The translations under genes were made by a program, and so were the position numbers. The notes beneath the pieces were generated by a model. That model saw nothing but the letters and a program-made list of their open reading frames with translations. It was not told the origin of the DNA and made no database searches. From CAMDMI01 sp044379485 (GTDB lineage: Bacteria > Bacteroidota > Bacteroidia > Cytophagales > Flexibacteraceae), in assembly GCA_044379485.1 (NCBI GenBank), contig JBIPOE010000060.1, positions 1-24,903 of the forward strand: 24,903 nucleotides of DNA, in the 5' to 3' direction. Positions 15,639 through 23,699 of this stretch are shown here, in pieces. Each line of letters starts with the position of its first letter. Position 1 is the stretch's first letter.

Positions 15639-15721
15639 AAAACTCTAAACTTTGAACTCAAAATCTCTGCGTACCTCAGCGTCATTCTCCTTTTCCTCTG
15701 CGGTAAAAAAAACTCTAAACT
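15639..15721. repeat. CTCTGCG-type dispersed repeat flanked by 13-bp direct repeats
   Basis: On the minus strand, 15665-15712 reads as ACCGCAGAGG ... ACGCTGAGG ... ACGCAGAGA, a module I recognise from intergenic regions of many Bacteroidota and other environmental bacteria. It is bounded by exact direct repeats AAAACTCTAAACT at 15639-15651 and 15709-15721, set in (CTAAACTC)-rich sequence that also resembles TTTAGGG-type simple repeats on the minus strand. Confidence 0.55.
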
Positions 15722-15779
15722 CAGACTCTAAACACAAAACCCACTTTTGAATTTTAACTTATTGCTTTTGCCTTGGTAT

Positions 15780-17075
15780 TTAATATCGCATCCATTTCCA
15801 TAACTCCTTATAGGTGATCTTTTTGCCATACATCAGAATGCCCACTCTGTAAATTTTACCTGCAAACCATGTGGTGCCGATAAAACCCAATATCAAGGAG
15901 GCCATAGAAACCAAAACTTGCCAAATGGGAGGCTCAAAAGGAACTCTGATCATCATAATAATGGGAGAGGTAAGTGGAAAAACGGAAAACCAAAAGGCCA
16001 TTTGGCTGTTCGGTTCTTTGATGATGAGTTGCGCCATCACAATCGAAGCAATGATCGGAATGGTAATGGGAAACATAAACTGCTGCGCATCCTGTTGATT
16101 GTCAACCGCTGCACCAACTGCTGCAAAAAGAGCTGAGTACAATAAATATCCGCCAAGGAAATAGAAAATGAAACAGATCACCACGTAGGTTACGTTTACA
16201 CTTTTCAACTCTTCCAGAAATCCGATTTTTTTCATGGCCTTTTGCTGGTCCATTCCGGTTCCTGCCATTTGTTGGCTTATTTCCTGTGGTTTTTTATCCT
16301 TCAGGAAAATGGCACCTGCAGCCATACTAACTGCATAACTTAAGGCCATCCAAAGGACAAACTGGGTTAAACCAACCAAAGCAACGCCAACAATTTTGCC
16401 CATCATAAGCTCAAAAGGTTTTACAGAAGAAATGATTACTTCAACAACACGGTTGGTTTTTTCTTCCATAACACCGGTCATAACCATGCTTCCGTATAGG
16501 AATATGAAAATGTAAATCAGGAATCCGGCTCCAAAACCAACCGCGGTTGCTGCGGCTGAACTGCCATCCTTTTCCCCGTCTTCACTTAAAACTTTGGTTT
16601 GAATGTCAATTTCAGGATTGATGTTTTCTACCAAAGATGGATCGATGCCAGATTTTTTTAGTTGTATGTTTTTGAGTTCGGAGTTTATCTGATTTTCAAT
16701 GGATTGAATCAAATCTAAACTGGGATTGCTTTCTCCGAAAATCTGAACAGCTGGCACTTTTTGTCCATCTGTGGCGCCAATTACGAGTAATAAATGGTGC
16801 TCTCCATTTTCCTTGACTTCCTTTTTTTCCTTTTCAATTTCTGAGTTTACAAAATCATACTGCGTTTCAGCATTGTTTTTTAGTTTCCCTTTGAAAAGTC
16901 CTGACTGATCTATAACAGAAATCTGAGTCAGGCTGCTGTCCTTACTTGCTAACCAAGCGGGAATTACGGTAATACCAGCAAACAGGAGAGGGCCCACCAA
17001 AGTCATGATGATGAATGCTTTTTTCTTTACCCTCGAAAGATATTCTCTTTCAATAATCAATAAAATCTTATTCAT
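15780..17075 (-). CDS. ABC-2 type transporter permease (NatB-like)
   Basis: A 431-residue membrane subunit of an exporter. Topology is typical of the NatB/ABC-2 class: one N-terminal membrane segment (19-42), a large extracytoplasmic loop (45-178), then five or six segments from 179 to 408. The conserved ABC-2 block EEKTNRVVEVIISSVKPFEL is at 204-223, followed by the MMGKI and GLTQF motifs. It overlaps its ATPase gene upstream by 8 nt (17068-17075), so the pair is co-translated. The family includes sodium and antibiotic efflux pumps; the cargo here is not indicated. Confidence 0.92.
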   Translation of the reverse strand: MNKILLIIEREYLSRVKKKAFIIMTLVGPLLFAGITVIPAWLASKDSSLTQISVIDQSGLFKGKLKNNAETQYDFVNSEIEKEKKEVKENGEHHLLLVIGATDGQKVPAVQIFGESNPSLDLIQSIENQINSELKNIQLKKSGIDPSLVENINPEIDIQTKVLSEDGEKDGSSAAATAVGFGAGFLIYIFIFLYGSMVMTGVMEEKTNRVVEVIISSVKPFELMMGKIVGVALVGLTQFVLWMALSYAVSMAAGAIFLKDKKPQEISQQMAGTGMDQQKAMKKIGFLEELKSVNVTYVVICFIFYFLGGYLLYSALFAAVGAAVDNQQDAQQFMFPITIPIIASIVMAQLIIKEPNSQMAFWFSVFPLTSPIIMMIRVPFEPPIWQVLVSMASLILGFIGTTWFAGKIYRVGILMYGKKITYKELWKWMRY

Positions 17076-17991
17076 AAACTTCCTGGTTTTGGGTGACTAC
17101 TTGTACAAAAATATCATGAAATGTTGGTAACTCTTCCTGAAAACCGATTACCTGATTTTTCAGGATGAGATCAGAAAGTAGCTCATTTGGCGATTGTCCT
17201 TCACCCAATTTAAAGGATGAATAAAACCGGTTGTCTTTCTCTGAATTCATGATTTCCGGTTGCCAGGGTAGATCGGTAAAATCTATGGCAGCTCTGGTTT
17301 CTACTTTGAAAATATTCTTTCGGAATTGATTTTTTATTTCTGTGGCCGATCCGTCAAGCACTTTTTTGGCTTTGTCTATAAGCACCACATGGCTGCAAAG
17401 TTCTTCCACCGTGTCCATTCTGTGTGTTGAAAACAAGATGGTTGCGCCATTTGTATGCAAACGTAGAATCTCGTCCCTGATCACATCTGAGTTTACCGGA
17501 TCAAAACCTGAAAATGGTTCATCGAGGATGATGAATTCAGGTTCATGAATAACGGTAGAAATGAACTGCACCTTTTGGGCCATGCCTTTGGAAAGCTCTT
17601 CCAAATTTTTATCCCACCAATCTTTGATGTCTAATCTAATGAACCATGCCTTCGTTTTTTCCAGCGCTTCGGCTTTGCTCATGCCTTTTAATTGGGCAAA
17701 ATACAAAAGCTGTTCTCCTACTTTGGCCTTTTTATAAAGCCCTCTTTCTTCGGGCAAATACCCAATCCGACCAATGTGTTTCGGGTTTAGTATTTCCCCA
17801 TCAAAATAAACTTTTCCTTCGTCAGGGGCGGTTATTTGTGTGATGATTCGGATGAGGGAGGTTTTACCAGCACCATTTGGACCAAGCAGCCCGAAAATGG
17901 AACCTTTGGGAATACTAACATCCACACGATCCAGGGCAGTAAAATCGCCATAGCGTTTTATTAAGCCTTTGGTTTCTACAATCGGATTCAC
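17068..17991 (-). CDS. ABC transporter ATP-binding protein (NatA-like) with DUF4162 tail
   Basis: A 307-residue ATPase driving the adjacent permease. Walker A GPNGAGKT is at 37-44, the signature LSKGMAQ at 133-139 (a common variant of LSGGQ in this subfamily), Walker B FIILDEP at 153-159 with catalytic Glu158, the D-loop in SGFDP, and the H-loop His190 in STH. The last 90 residues form the C-terminal DUF4162 region usual for NatA/CcmA-type ATPases. It starts downstream of the ferritin terminator, so it should have its own promoter, though none is obvious. Confidence 0.94.
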   Translation of the reverse strand: MNPIVETKGLIKRYGDFTALDRVDVSIPKGSIFGLLGPNGAGKTSLIRIITQITAPDEGKVYFDGEILNPKHIGRIGYLPEERGLYKKAKVGEQLLYFAQLKGMSKAEALEKTKAWFIRLDIKDWWDKNLEELSKGMAQKVQFISTVIHEPEFIILDEPFSGFDPVNSDVIRDEILRLHTNGATILFSTHRMDTVEELCSHVVLIDKAKKVLDGSATEIKNQFRKNIFKVETRAAIDFTDLPWQPEIMNSEKDNRFYSSFKLGEGQSPNELLSDLILKNQVIGFQEELPTFHDIFVQVVTQNQEVYE

Positions 17992-18026
17992 TAATTTTTA
18001 TCTGAAAAGAGTTGAAAAATAAAGCT

Positions 18027-18068
18027 TTAGGAATTTCCTTGAAACCTATGTTCCAAAGAAATTCCTAA
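18027..18068 (-). terminator. Hairpin terminator downstream of the ferritin gene
   Basis: A perfect 11-bp inverted repeat TTAGGAATTTC (18027-18037) / GAAATTCCTAA (18058-18068), extended inward by TTG/CAA after a mismatch. It lies 11 nt past the ferritin stop. On the minus strand the stem is followed by AGCTTTATTTTTC, a T-rich tail. Confidence 0.65.
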
Positions 18069-18079
18069 TGCCAATTGGT

Positions 18080-18595
18080 TTAAGCTTCCGGACCAGCCGC
18101 TGCTTTGTCAACCAGTTTTTTAAAGTTTTTGTTGATGTAGTACAAACTCTTATCGTCATGGCCCAGGGTTTTGATCATGTGGATAAGGTCTTCAACTGAT
18201 TTTTCTGCGCTTTGTTGCTCAAGCACAAATGCTTCCATGAACTTGTAGGTGGCAAAATCTTTGTTTTTCAAACAAACTGAGGCAACTTCATTGATGTTCA
18301 AAGTGTTGTTGTGCTCCAATTCCCATACATATTGAAATACTTCCAAAAGGCTTACAAAGGAAGACTTTGGATGGGTAACCGAGCTGATGATGGCAGGGGC
18401 CTGGTGTTGGTTGATATATTTTACAATTTCCAGAAAATGAGAGCGTTCGTCCTCAGCGGCTGCATAAAAATACTCAGCAATGCCAGGCAGATTTTTTCCC
18501 TCTGACCAACTTGCCAGGGCAAGATAGGCGTGGGATGCATCGGCTTCCACAGCGGTTTGTTTGTTTAATATTTCAACTACTTCTTCTGATAACAT
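18080..18595 (-). CDS. ftnA: Non-heme ferritin with H-type two-iron ferroxidase site
   Basis: A 171-residue four-helix iron-storage subunit, expected to build a 24-mer that oxidises and stores iron in the cytoplasm. It aligns without gaps to E. coli FtnA (from memory) as far as residue 132. The A/B site ligands Glu17, Glu50, His53 and Glu94 and also Gln127 are present, with Tyr24 conserved. The third-iron (C-site) residues are not: Glu49 is Asp, Glu129 is Ser and Glu130 is Ala, while Glu126 stays. The Gln127-Ala130 pairing is like human H ferritin. The gene appears monocistronic, with a terminator 11 nt downstream. The symbol reflects family only. Confidence 0.93.
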   Translation of the reverse strand: MLSEEVVEILNKQTAVEADASHAYLALASWSEGKNLPGIAEYFYAAAEDERSHFLEIVKYINQHQAPAIISSVTHPKSSFVSLLEVFQYVWELEHNNTLNINEVASVCLKNKDFATYKFMEAFVLEQQSAEKSVEDLIHMIKTLGHDDKSLYYINKNFKKLVDKAAAGPEA

Positions 18596-18783
18596 ATATT
18601 TCTAAATTAAGAAGCAAATGAAAGAAGGAACCAATCAAAAACGAAAAGTTTCTTGTTTTTTATTTGGATGGGATTTTGAAAGGTGAAAAATGGGGCTGGT
18701 TGGTTTTATTTATAAACCAAATCAAGGTTCAGGATTTAGTAGTATTAATGATATTGATTTTCTATTTTTTTTGTAATCATGTG

Positions 18784-20817
18784 TTATTTTTCAGGTACCC
18801 AAATCACCGCATCGGCTGCTAAATGAGCGCTTTGGCTACCCAATCCTTTCATTTCGATCCATGTATTTGCCTTTGCTCTAATGGTGTATTTCCCAAGCGG
18901 AATCCACCTTCCTTTATTGTCGTTTGAATGAAAAGACGCCTCATTTGGATTTGCCTTTATGGAGTGGGTCAATTTGCCATCAAAAATTTTGAACTCAACA
19001 GAGTCTATATTTTCCTTTCCCCAAAAACGTGGGAAATAATAGTACGCACTAAACTTACCAGCTTTATCAAATGCATTCGAAAACTTTACTGAGTTACCAG
19101 GTTGATTTTCAGCCAACATTACAGTTTTTCCGTATCGACTGATGTTGCCTTCACCAATTTTCCAGGTGCCTTTATATTCAATTTTATCAGGATGAAGATT
19201 GTCGTCAATCAGCACTTCCGGAAAACTACCATCAACCAAAGGGTTCTCTTGAAGGATTTTCTGAATTTCCGGGACACTTACCATCTGAACAGGGATTTTC
19301 TGATCGATGGCCATACTTGCCGCAAGGGCAGAAGTTTGGGCTAAAACCATAAAAACAGGTTCCATTCTGATGCTTCCATACGCAATATGGCTTGCAGACA
19401 TACAAACCGGAACTGTCAGGTTGGTGCATTCTTCTCTTTTAGGAACAATGGACCGAAAGGAAATAGGGTAGGGCGGGAAACCGCCAACTTCAACATTGCC
19501 TTCATTTTTAACCATTCCACCAACCACATGGCGGTCACAATTGTGGCTATCCATGGTGTAGGCAGCCATTCCAATGCCATCCAGCACAGTTTCGATGCCG
19601 CGGCAATTGTGTTCTGACATCACATATTCACCAATCATTCTTCTGGCTTCCCGCACATACAATTGATGTGGCCAACCGCCATTGTCCAAAAATTCATCCT
19701 TTGGCAAACCCCATTTGCGCATTTCTTTTTGCACATCGGGATGAATCCTGGGGTCGTTGGCTACAAAATATAAAAGTCCTTTCTGGTAATCTTCATGTGC
19801 TTTCCAAATTCTGGCCCTTTCCTCATAGTTGGCTTCCGGATAGGTCCAATTGGCACCGATGAAATCCGTAGAAAAGGCACCCATATTGTTCCAATCGGCT
19901 TTTTTATTGGGAATTTCATTAATCAGAAAATAGATTTTAAGCAATTGCTGCCAACCTCGTTCTGTTCGGCCATTCATAAACCTCACCAGCAATTCGTATC
20001 TTGATGGGTCATAATTGTCAGGTTTTGGAACCGGAATTCGGTTTAGGGAATCGTAGGTCATACAAAGTCTGAAATTGTAGGCCTGCACTTTGTTGTCTCC
20101 TGTGCCGTTTGGTTTTACAGGCTGCGGGCTGATTCCCCAAAGCAAACCTGAAGTAGAATCTCCTTTAATTTGCCAGGGATCCACTCCATTTTCAAACTGG
20201 TGGCGGTCTTGTTTTTGCACTCCGCTCAAGGTTTCATTATAGAGTTTATTGTCCTCTCTGCCAACTGTATAAGAAACACCGGCCTGGGCCAAAAGGTCAC
20301 CTTCGTAGCTACAATCCATAAACTGCAGCGCTTCAATGCTTAGTTTTTCTCCTTTTGGGTTTTGTACATCTTCAAAAACAGCTATTTTGATTTCTTTGCC
20401 CTTTTTGAAAAGGTGTGACAAGCGCTTTTGGTAAATCACTTCAGTTCCGGATTCTTTGATATAATCCTGAAAGATATTTTCAGCCACTTTTGGCTCTGGT
20501 AACCAGTGTTCAAACTTGCCATAATGCTTGCCCAATCGTCTGAAAAAATCCCTTGAAAGGCCGGTAATTGCAATTTTGTTTCCAATATCTGTGGCGCTCA
20601 ATCCACCAGAAACCATGCCACCAAGATGTTTGCCTGGCTCAATGATGATGACAGATTTGCCAAGTTTTTTGGCAGAATATGCGGCAATTACTCCAGCAGC
20701 GGTGCCTCCATAAATGCATATATCCACTTTTTTGGAAATGGAGGCTTGTGCGGTGCTTTGAAAAATATACGCAAAGTACAGAAGGGTCAGGAAGACCTTC
20801 TTTATTGTTTTTATCAT
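18784..20817 (-). CDS. Secreted FAD-dependent oxidoreductase with C-terminal golvesin-like beta domain
   Basis: A 677-residue exported flavoprotein. I chose the ATG at 20817 because it gives a normal signal peptide (MIKTIKKVFLTLLYFAYIFQ then STAQA); a TTG 57 nt upstream overlaps the preceding gene. The FAD-binding domain starts at VDICIYGGTAAGV (31-43), followed by the HLGGMVSGGLSATD motif (64-77), both typical of the pfam12831 FAD_oxidored family. The body extends to about 540. Residues 550-677 (GTWKIGEG..., RWIPLGKYTI, LAADAVIWV) resemble the golvesin/xanthan-lyase-type beta-sandwich found on secreted glycan-acting proteins. The substrate is unknown; such proteins often accompany polysaccharide degradation. 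Last gene of a three-gene minus-strand unit, 22 nt after its neighbour. Confidence 0.85.
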   Translation of the reverse strand: MIKTIKKVFLTLLYFAYIFQSTAQASISKKVDICIYGGTAAGVIAAYSAKKLGKSVIIIEPGKHLGGMVSGGLSATDIGNKIAITGLSRDFFRRLGKHYGKFEHWLPEPKVAENIFQDYIKESGTEVIYQKRLSHLFKKGKEIKIAVFEDVQNPKGEKLSIEALQFMDCSYEGDLLAQAGVSYTVGREDNKLYNETLSGVQKQDRHQFENGVDPWQIKGDSTSGLLWGISPQPVKPNGTGDNKVQAYNFRLCMTYDSLNRIPVPKPDNYDPSRYELLVRFMNGRTERGWQQLLKIYFLINEIPNKKADWNNMGAFSTDFIGANWTYPEANYEERARIWKAHEDYQKGLLYFVANDPRIHPDVQKEMRKWGLPKDEFLDNGGWPHQLYVREARRMIGEYVMSEHNCRGIETVLDGIGMAAYTMDSHNCDRHVVGGMVKNEGNVEVGGFPPYPISFRSIVPKREECTNLTVPVCMSASHIAYGSIRMEPVFMVLAQTSALAASMAIDQKIPVQMVSVPEIQKILQENPLVDGSFPEVLIDDNLHPDKIEYKGTWKIGEGNISRYGKTVMLAENQPGNSVKFSNAFDKAGKFSAYYYFPRFWGKENIDSVEFKIFDGKLTHSIKANPNEASFHSNDNKGRWIPLGKYTIRAKANTWIEMKGLGSQSAHLAADAVIWVPEK

Positions 20818-20839
20818 TTTGGCTAAACTAAAGACTGAC

Positions 20840-21406
20840 TTAAAATTTGACTGATTTAAGAATTTCTTCTGCAATGGGTTCGTTCAAAGGACGCTCTGCC
20901 TCTGAACAAATAAAGCTAAAAATCAGTACGTTCTTCTTTTTTATGGTGTACCGGACGTTGTTATACTTTCGGATGGGAGGTTTTCCTTTTTCTTTTACTT
21001 CTGAGATGAATTCAAAAATGGCGTAAGTCTGGCCATTCACTTTTTCCATTTTGTCGGTGATAAATTCAACGTTTGTAAAAATGGCTTTGATGTTTGATTT
21101 TTGAAATTCGGCCATGAGTTTCAGATCTTTATCTTCCCATGGATTTCGGGCTGAATTACCAACAGAAACAGAAAAATCAGCAGTTCCACTCGGGCTGGAA
21201 AACATGGCCAAAGGTTTTCTGGAAGCGATTATCTTATCAGCTATCTGGTCGTCGTTGAGTTTTTTAAAGGATTCAGGAACTTTTACTGTTACCAGGTCAG
21301 CTACTCTTTGGCTTATGTACACCAGCTTTTCTCTGGGTTGCCCAATAGAGAATTGGCTGAAGGAACTTAATAGAATTAAAAATACAACAGAGACTTTTCT
21401 TATCAT
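20840..21406 (-). CDS. Secreted hypothetical protein, PsbP/DcrB-like fold suspected
   Basis: 188 residues with a clear signal peptide (MIRKVSVVFLILLSSFSQFSIG, cleavage before Gln23). The mature part has the pattern of small PsbP/DcrB-like proteins: a first strand VTVKVPESFKKL, a loop KPLAMFSSPSGTADFSVSVG, a long helix around WEDKDLKLMAEFQKSNI, then YAIFEFISEV and NVRYTIKKKNVLIFSFIC strands, and a final helix EPIAEEILKSVKF. The fold assignment is a guess from this pattern. It is translationally coupled to the gene upstream (ATGA overlap at 21403-21406) and precedes the FAD oxidoreductase, so it may be a periplasmic accessory protein. Confidence 0.7.
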   Translation of the reverse strand: MIRKVSVVFLILLSSFSQFSIGQPREKLVYISQRVADLVTVKVPESFKKLNDDQIADKIIASRKPLAMFSSPSGTADFSVSVGNSARNPWEDKDLKLMAEFQKSNIKAIFTNVEFITDKMEKVNGQTYAIFEFISEVKEKGKPPIRKYNNVRYTIKKKNVLIFSFICSEAERPLNEPIAEEILKSVKF

Positions 21407-22155
21407 TTGGTTTTGCCAAGCAACTTATTTAGGGCCTGCAAATAAACATCAGCAATTACATTTCCCGCAATACCACCTTTTTCAATTTCATTGGTATTAA
21501 TGCCTTTTACAAAATCATATTTAATTCCGTATTTTTTTTCAAAATGTGCTGTGGCAATTTCATTTGGCAGCAAAGTAACTGATTTTTCTGGTCTTGCCTG
21601 GCCTGACACATCGTAAATTTCCATTTTCATCATTACAGTCGGGATGTAACCACTTCTGTCTTTATTATGTACAAATGTCCAATAACAGGCAATATCGATT
21701 GCCTCATCAAAAATTGTATCTGCAGCCAGCTTTTGTGGGTTTTCGGTTGGCAAATCGTGAATCATGTTTCGTTTTCCCTTAGAAGTTCCGCCGACATCTC
21801 CATAACCAGACATAGAGTATAAGTCAGTTTTGAAGAAAACTGCCAGACTATCTGAGGTCAAATCGCGGATAGAATCACCTGTAGTAGGTGGCAATTGATC
21901 GTCAAATTTTAACTTTTTGTTATATGTAATCTCTTCAGAGTTAGGTCCAAAAAACAAAGGCATATTGGCTATTTCTGAAATCGAAGTGCCTTTTGCCGGA
22001 CTTGCAAATATTTGAATGCGTGCCACTCCAATTCTTTTTTCTGTAATAGAGCTCCTTTTCTCTTTAACAGATTTTTCCTTTTTTTTGGATTGGGCCAGCG
22101 TAACAACTGAGCTGGAAAACAAAAGAATTATAAAAAGCAGATAGGGGAATTTCAT
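21403..22155 (-). CDS. Secreted protein of unknown function, first gene of the oxidoreductase unit
   Basis: 250 residues starting at ATG 22155, which gives a good signal peptide (MKFPYLLFIILLFSSSVVTLA before Gln). The start is supported by a promoter 25-55 nt upstream; an in-frame extension to 22209 would run through that promoter. The mature protein begins with a Lys-rich stretch (SKKKEKSVKEKRSS) and then a mixed alpha/beta part with a Gly-rich loop (SMSGYGDVGGTSKGKRN) and a conserved-looking VTLLPNEIATAHFEKKYGI segment. I do not recognise the family. The 4-nt overlap with the next gene and the shared direction argue for joint expression with the PsbP-like protein and FAD oxidoreductase. Confidence 0.72.
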   Translation of the reverse strand: MKFPYLLFIILLFSSSVVTLAQSKKKEKSVKEKRSSITEKRIGVARIQIFASPAKGTSISEIANMPLFFGPNSEEITYNKKLKFDDQLPPTTGDSIRDLTSDSLAVFFKTDLYSMSGYGDVGGTSKGKRNMIHDLPTENPQKLAADTIFDEAIDIACYWTFVHNKDRSGYIPTVMMKMEIYDVSGQARPEKSVTLLPNEIATAHFEKKYGIKYDFVKGINTNEIEKGGIAGNVIADVYLQALNKLLGKTK

Positions 22156-22470
22156 ACAATGGACCTGAAAAATTACATGCAAAGAATGATAAACAATCAG
22201 ATTTTCCAAAGCATGCCACCGAAATTTTATGGTTTATGAATTAGCAGGCATCCTAAAGCATTTTTGGCTAAATTAGAATTGTTTTATTTTTCGTAAATTT
22301 AATCCAAGATTTTCGATGTATTGATATTGAAAATATATCCTTAAATCACTGAAAATTAGAATTATATAAAATTAGTAGATTAAAGTCGGTTTGGATTTTT
22401 TTAAAATTTTAAAATTTTTCTACAATAGGTAGGATATTTGCTGATCAAAAAGAAAACGATTGTATTTTCA
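22156..22470. promoter_or_regulatory. Divergent AT-rich intergenic region
   Basis: 315 nt between divergent starts. It contains the minus-strand promoter (22180-22210) and, near 22400-22420, an alternating AAAATTTT tract that could bend DNA upstream of the DUF2480 gene. GATATTTG (22433-22440) is a one-mismatch -7 candidate for the plus-strand gene but lacks a properly spaced -33. No coding content. Confidence 0.5.
22180..22210 (-). promoter_or_regulatory. Probable promoter of the three-gene secreted unit
   Basis: On the minus strand: -33 TTTG (22210-22207), a 19-nt spacer, and -7 ATTCTTTG (22187-22180; keeps the TTTG half of TAnnTTTG). Transcription would start near 22173, about 18 nt before the ATG at 22155. 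Confidence 0.45.
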
Positions 22471-22992
22471 ATGAAAGGTGAAATAATTAACAGGGTAGCC
22501 ACCAGCAACCTTTTGCAAATAGACCTTGAAGATTGGTATCCTAAAGGTGAAAGGCTTGGTTTTGATATTACAGATTTTCTATATGAAGGATTGATATTAA
22601 AAGAGTTAGATTTCCGTTCAGCTCTTAAAGTTCACGATTGGAAATTATATGAAGATAGTTTTGTTGCTGTGTTTTGTTCTGCTGATGCCATTGTGCCTAC
22701 CTGGGCTTTTATGTTGATAACCCAATATCTTTCAGAAAAAGCAAACAGAATTTTTTTTACAAAACCTGAGCAAATAAACGAGTTTCTCTATCAACAAATT
22801 ATTGACAATCTGGATATTGAAAACTATAGAGACCAAAAGGTAATAGTGAAGGGTTGTAGCAAATTACCTGTACCAATTTCTGCCTACATTGCCATTACTG
22901 CAAAGTTAAGACCTGTTGTTCAAAGTCTTATGTTTGGAGAATCTTGTAGCAATGTGCCCTTATACAAAAAGAAAAAGGTGGTTTCCGAATAA
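22471..22992 (+). CDS. DUF2480 family protein
   Basis: 173 residues matching DUF2480, a conserved protein of Bacteroidota with no assigned function that I know of. The ATG at 22471 gives the usual family N-terminus (MKGEIINRVATSNLLQIDLEDWYPKGER); an in-frame TTG at 22438 is rejected. Conserved blocks are GLILKELDFRSALKVHDW, CSADAIVPTWAFML, YRDQKVIVKGCSKLPVPISAY and the C-terminal RPVVQSLMFGESCSNVPLYK. The last motif, with its GE-x-CS-x-VP segment and other conserved Cys residues, might bind a metal or cofactor. Cytoplasmic, monocistronic. A weak hairpin (23003-23018) follows 10 nt after the stop. Confidence 0.9.
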   Translation: MKGEIINRVATSNLLQIDLEDWYPKGERLGFDITDFLYEGLILKELDFRSALKVHDWKLYEDSFVAVFCSADAIVPTWAFMLITQYLSEKANRIFFTKPEQINEFLYQQIIDNLDIENYRDQKVIVKGCSKLPVPISAYIAITAKLRPVVQSLMFGESCSNVPLYKKKKVVSE

Positions 22993-23002
22993 TCATTTTT
23001 GA

Positions 23003-23018
23003 TGTGGTTAGCACCACA
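23003..23018 (+). terminator. Weak hairpin after the DUF2480 gene
   Basis: TGTGGT (23003-23008) pairs with ACCACA (23013-23018) around TAGC; flanking TTTT and AAAA can extend it across a bulge. No T-run follows on the plus strand, so termination would be inefficient. Confidence 0.3.
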
Positions 23019-23146
23019 AAAGCCATTTTACCTATAGATTTAAATTATGGGTTGAACGGTTGATATTACCAGTTGTGAAACAGTTTTTTTTTAGACTTGT
23101 TCCTGTTTCTTTGGATTTCTTAACACGCATTTAAACTTTTCAGTTT

Positions 23147-23154
23147 TATTTTTG
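23147..23154 (+). promoter_or_regulatory. -7 promoter element of the CUB gene
   Basis: Perfect TAnnTTTG match TATTTTTG at 23147-23154, 22 nt before the ATG at 23177. A -33 element at the right distance is not evident. Confidence 0.35.
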
Positions 23155-23515
23155 CCTGTCTTTAAATCTCTATTTAATGCATAACCAACTACTGATTAAT
23201 ATTTTATGTCTCTTCTTTTTTACTCAAATTACTACAGTTAGGGCCCAGGATTTCTTAATGAACTCTGATCCTGTAACGACTTGCTCTGGCACATTTTACG
23301 ATGCAGGTGGAGCAGCAGGAAACTATGGAAATCAAAGTGGTGGTTCAGTATTCAAAACGTTCACTTCCGCCAATGGCAACCGCTTGAAATTCAATTTTTC
23401 TCAATTCATTACAGAAGGAAATGGTTTAGACTTCGTTACCGTTTTTGACGGACCCGATAATTCTTATCCATTGATAGGAACATATCAAGGCAATCTTGCA
23501 CCATTCTCAGTTGAG

Positions 23516-23529
23516 GGAACAGGGAACAG
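23516..23529 (+). repeat. Heptanucleotide tandem duplication causing a frameshift
   Basis: GGAACAG occurs twice in tandem (23516-23522, 23523-23529) and is followed by GGAAC. Removing one copy restores one frame: E-G-T-G-T-S-L-T-F, matching E-A-T-G-S-S-L-T-F in the second A-type domain. Confidence 0.9.
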
Positions 23530-23699
23530 GAACCAGTCTCACCTTTGGATTCAGGTCCAGCTTTAGCACGAATTTTGCGGGCTGGGCAGCTACCATTGAA
23601 TGTACAACTGCCCCATTGCCAGTGTATAATATGGCTAGTGGAACTATCAATACTTGCTCCGGTACATTTTTTGACAATGGTGGGGCCAATGCCATTTAT

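Larger units (their letters stand above)
15275..15779. other. Convergent intergenic region with two kinds of repeats, no gene
   Basis: A 505-nt gap between pncB (+) and the ABC permease (-). It contains a degenerate three-copy 41-nt tandem repeat (15321-15443) and a CTCTGCG-type element inside CTAAACTC-rich low-complexity sequence (15630-15742). The segment 15445-15630 is AT-rich and unremarkable. No tRNA, small ORF with coding character, or intrinsic terminator was seen. Confidence 0.7.

Noticed and set aside
15275..15779. tRNA or small RNA gene in the pncB-permease gap
   Set aside because: No TPsiC-like GTTCGA motif, cloverleaf pairing or CCA end was seen, and no clear promoter-terminator pair.
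18700..18720. TTGGTTT/AAACCAA hairpin as terminator of the FAD oxidoreductase
   Set aside because: A 7-bp stem with no T-run on the minus strand; not convincing.
23505..23570. Programmed ribosomal frameshifting in the CUB gene
   Set aside because: There is no slippery heptamer or downstream pseudoknot, and the cause is plainly a 7-bp duplication compared with the paralogous domain.
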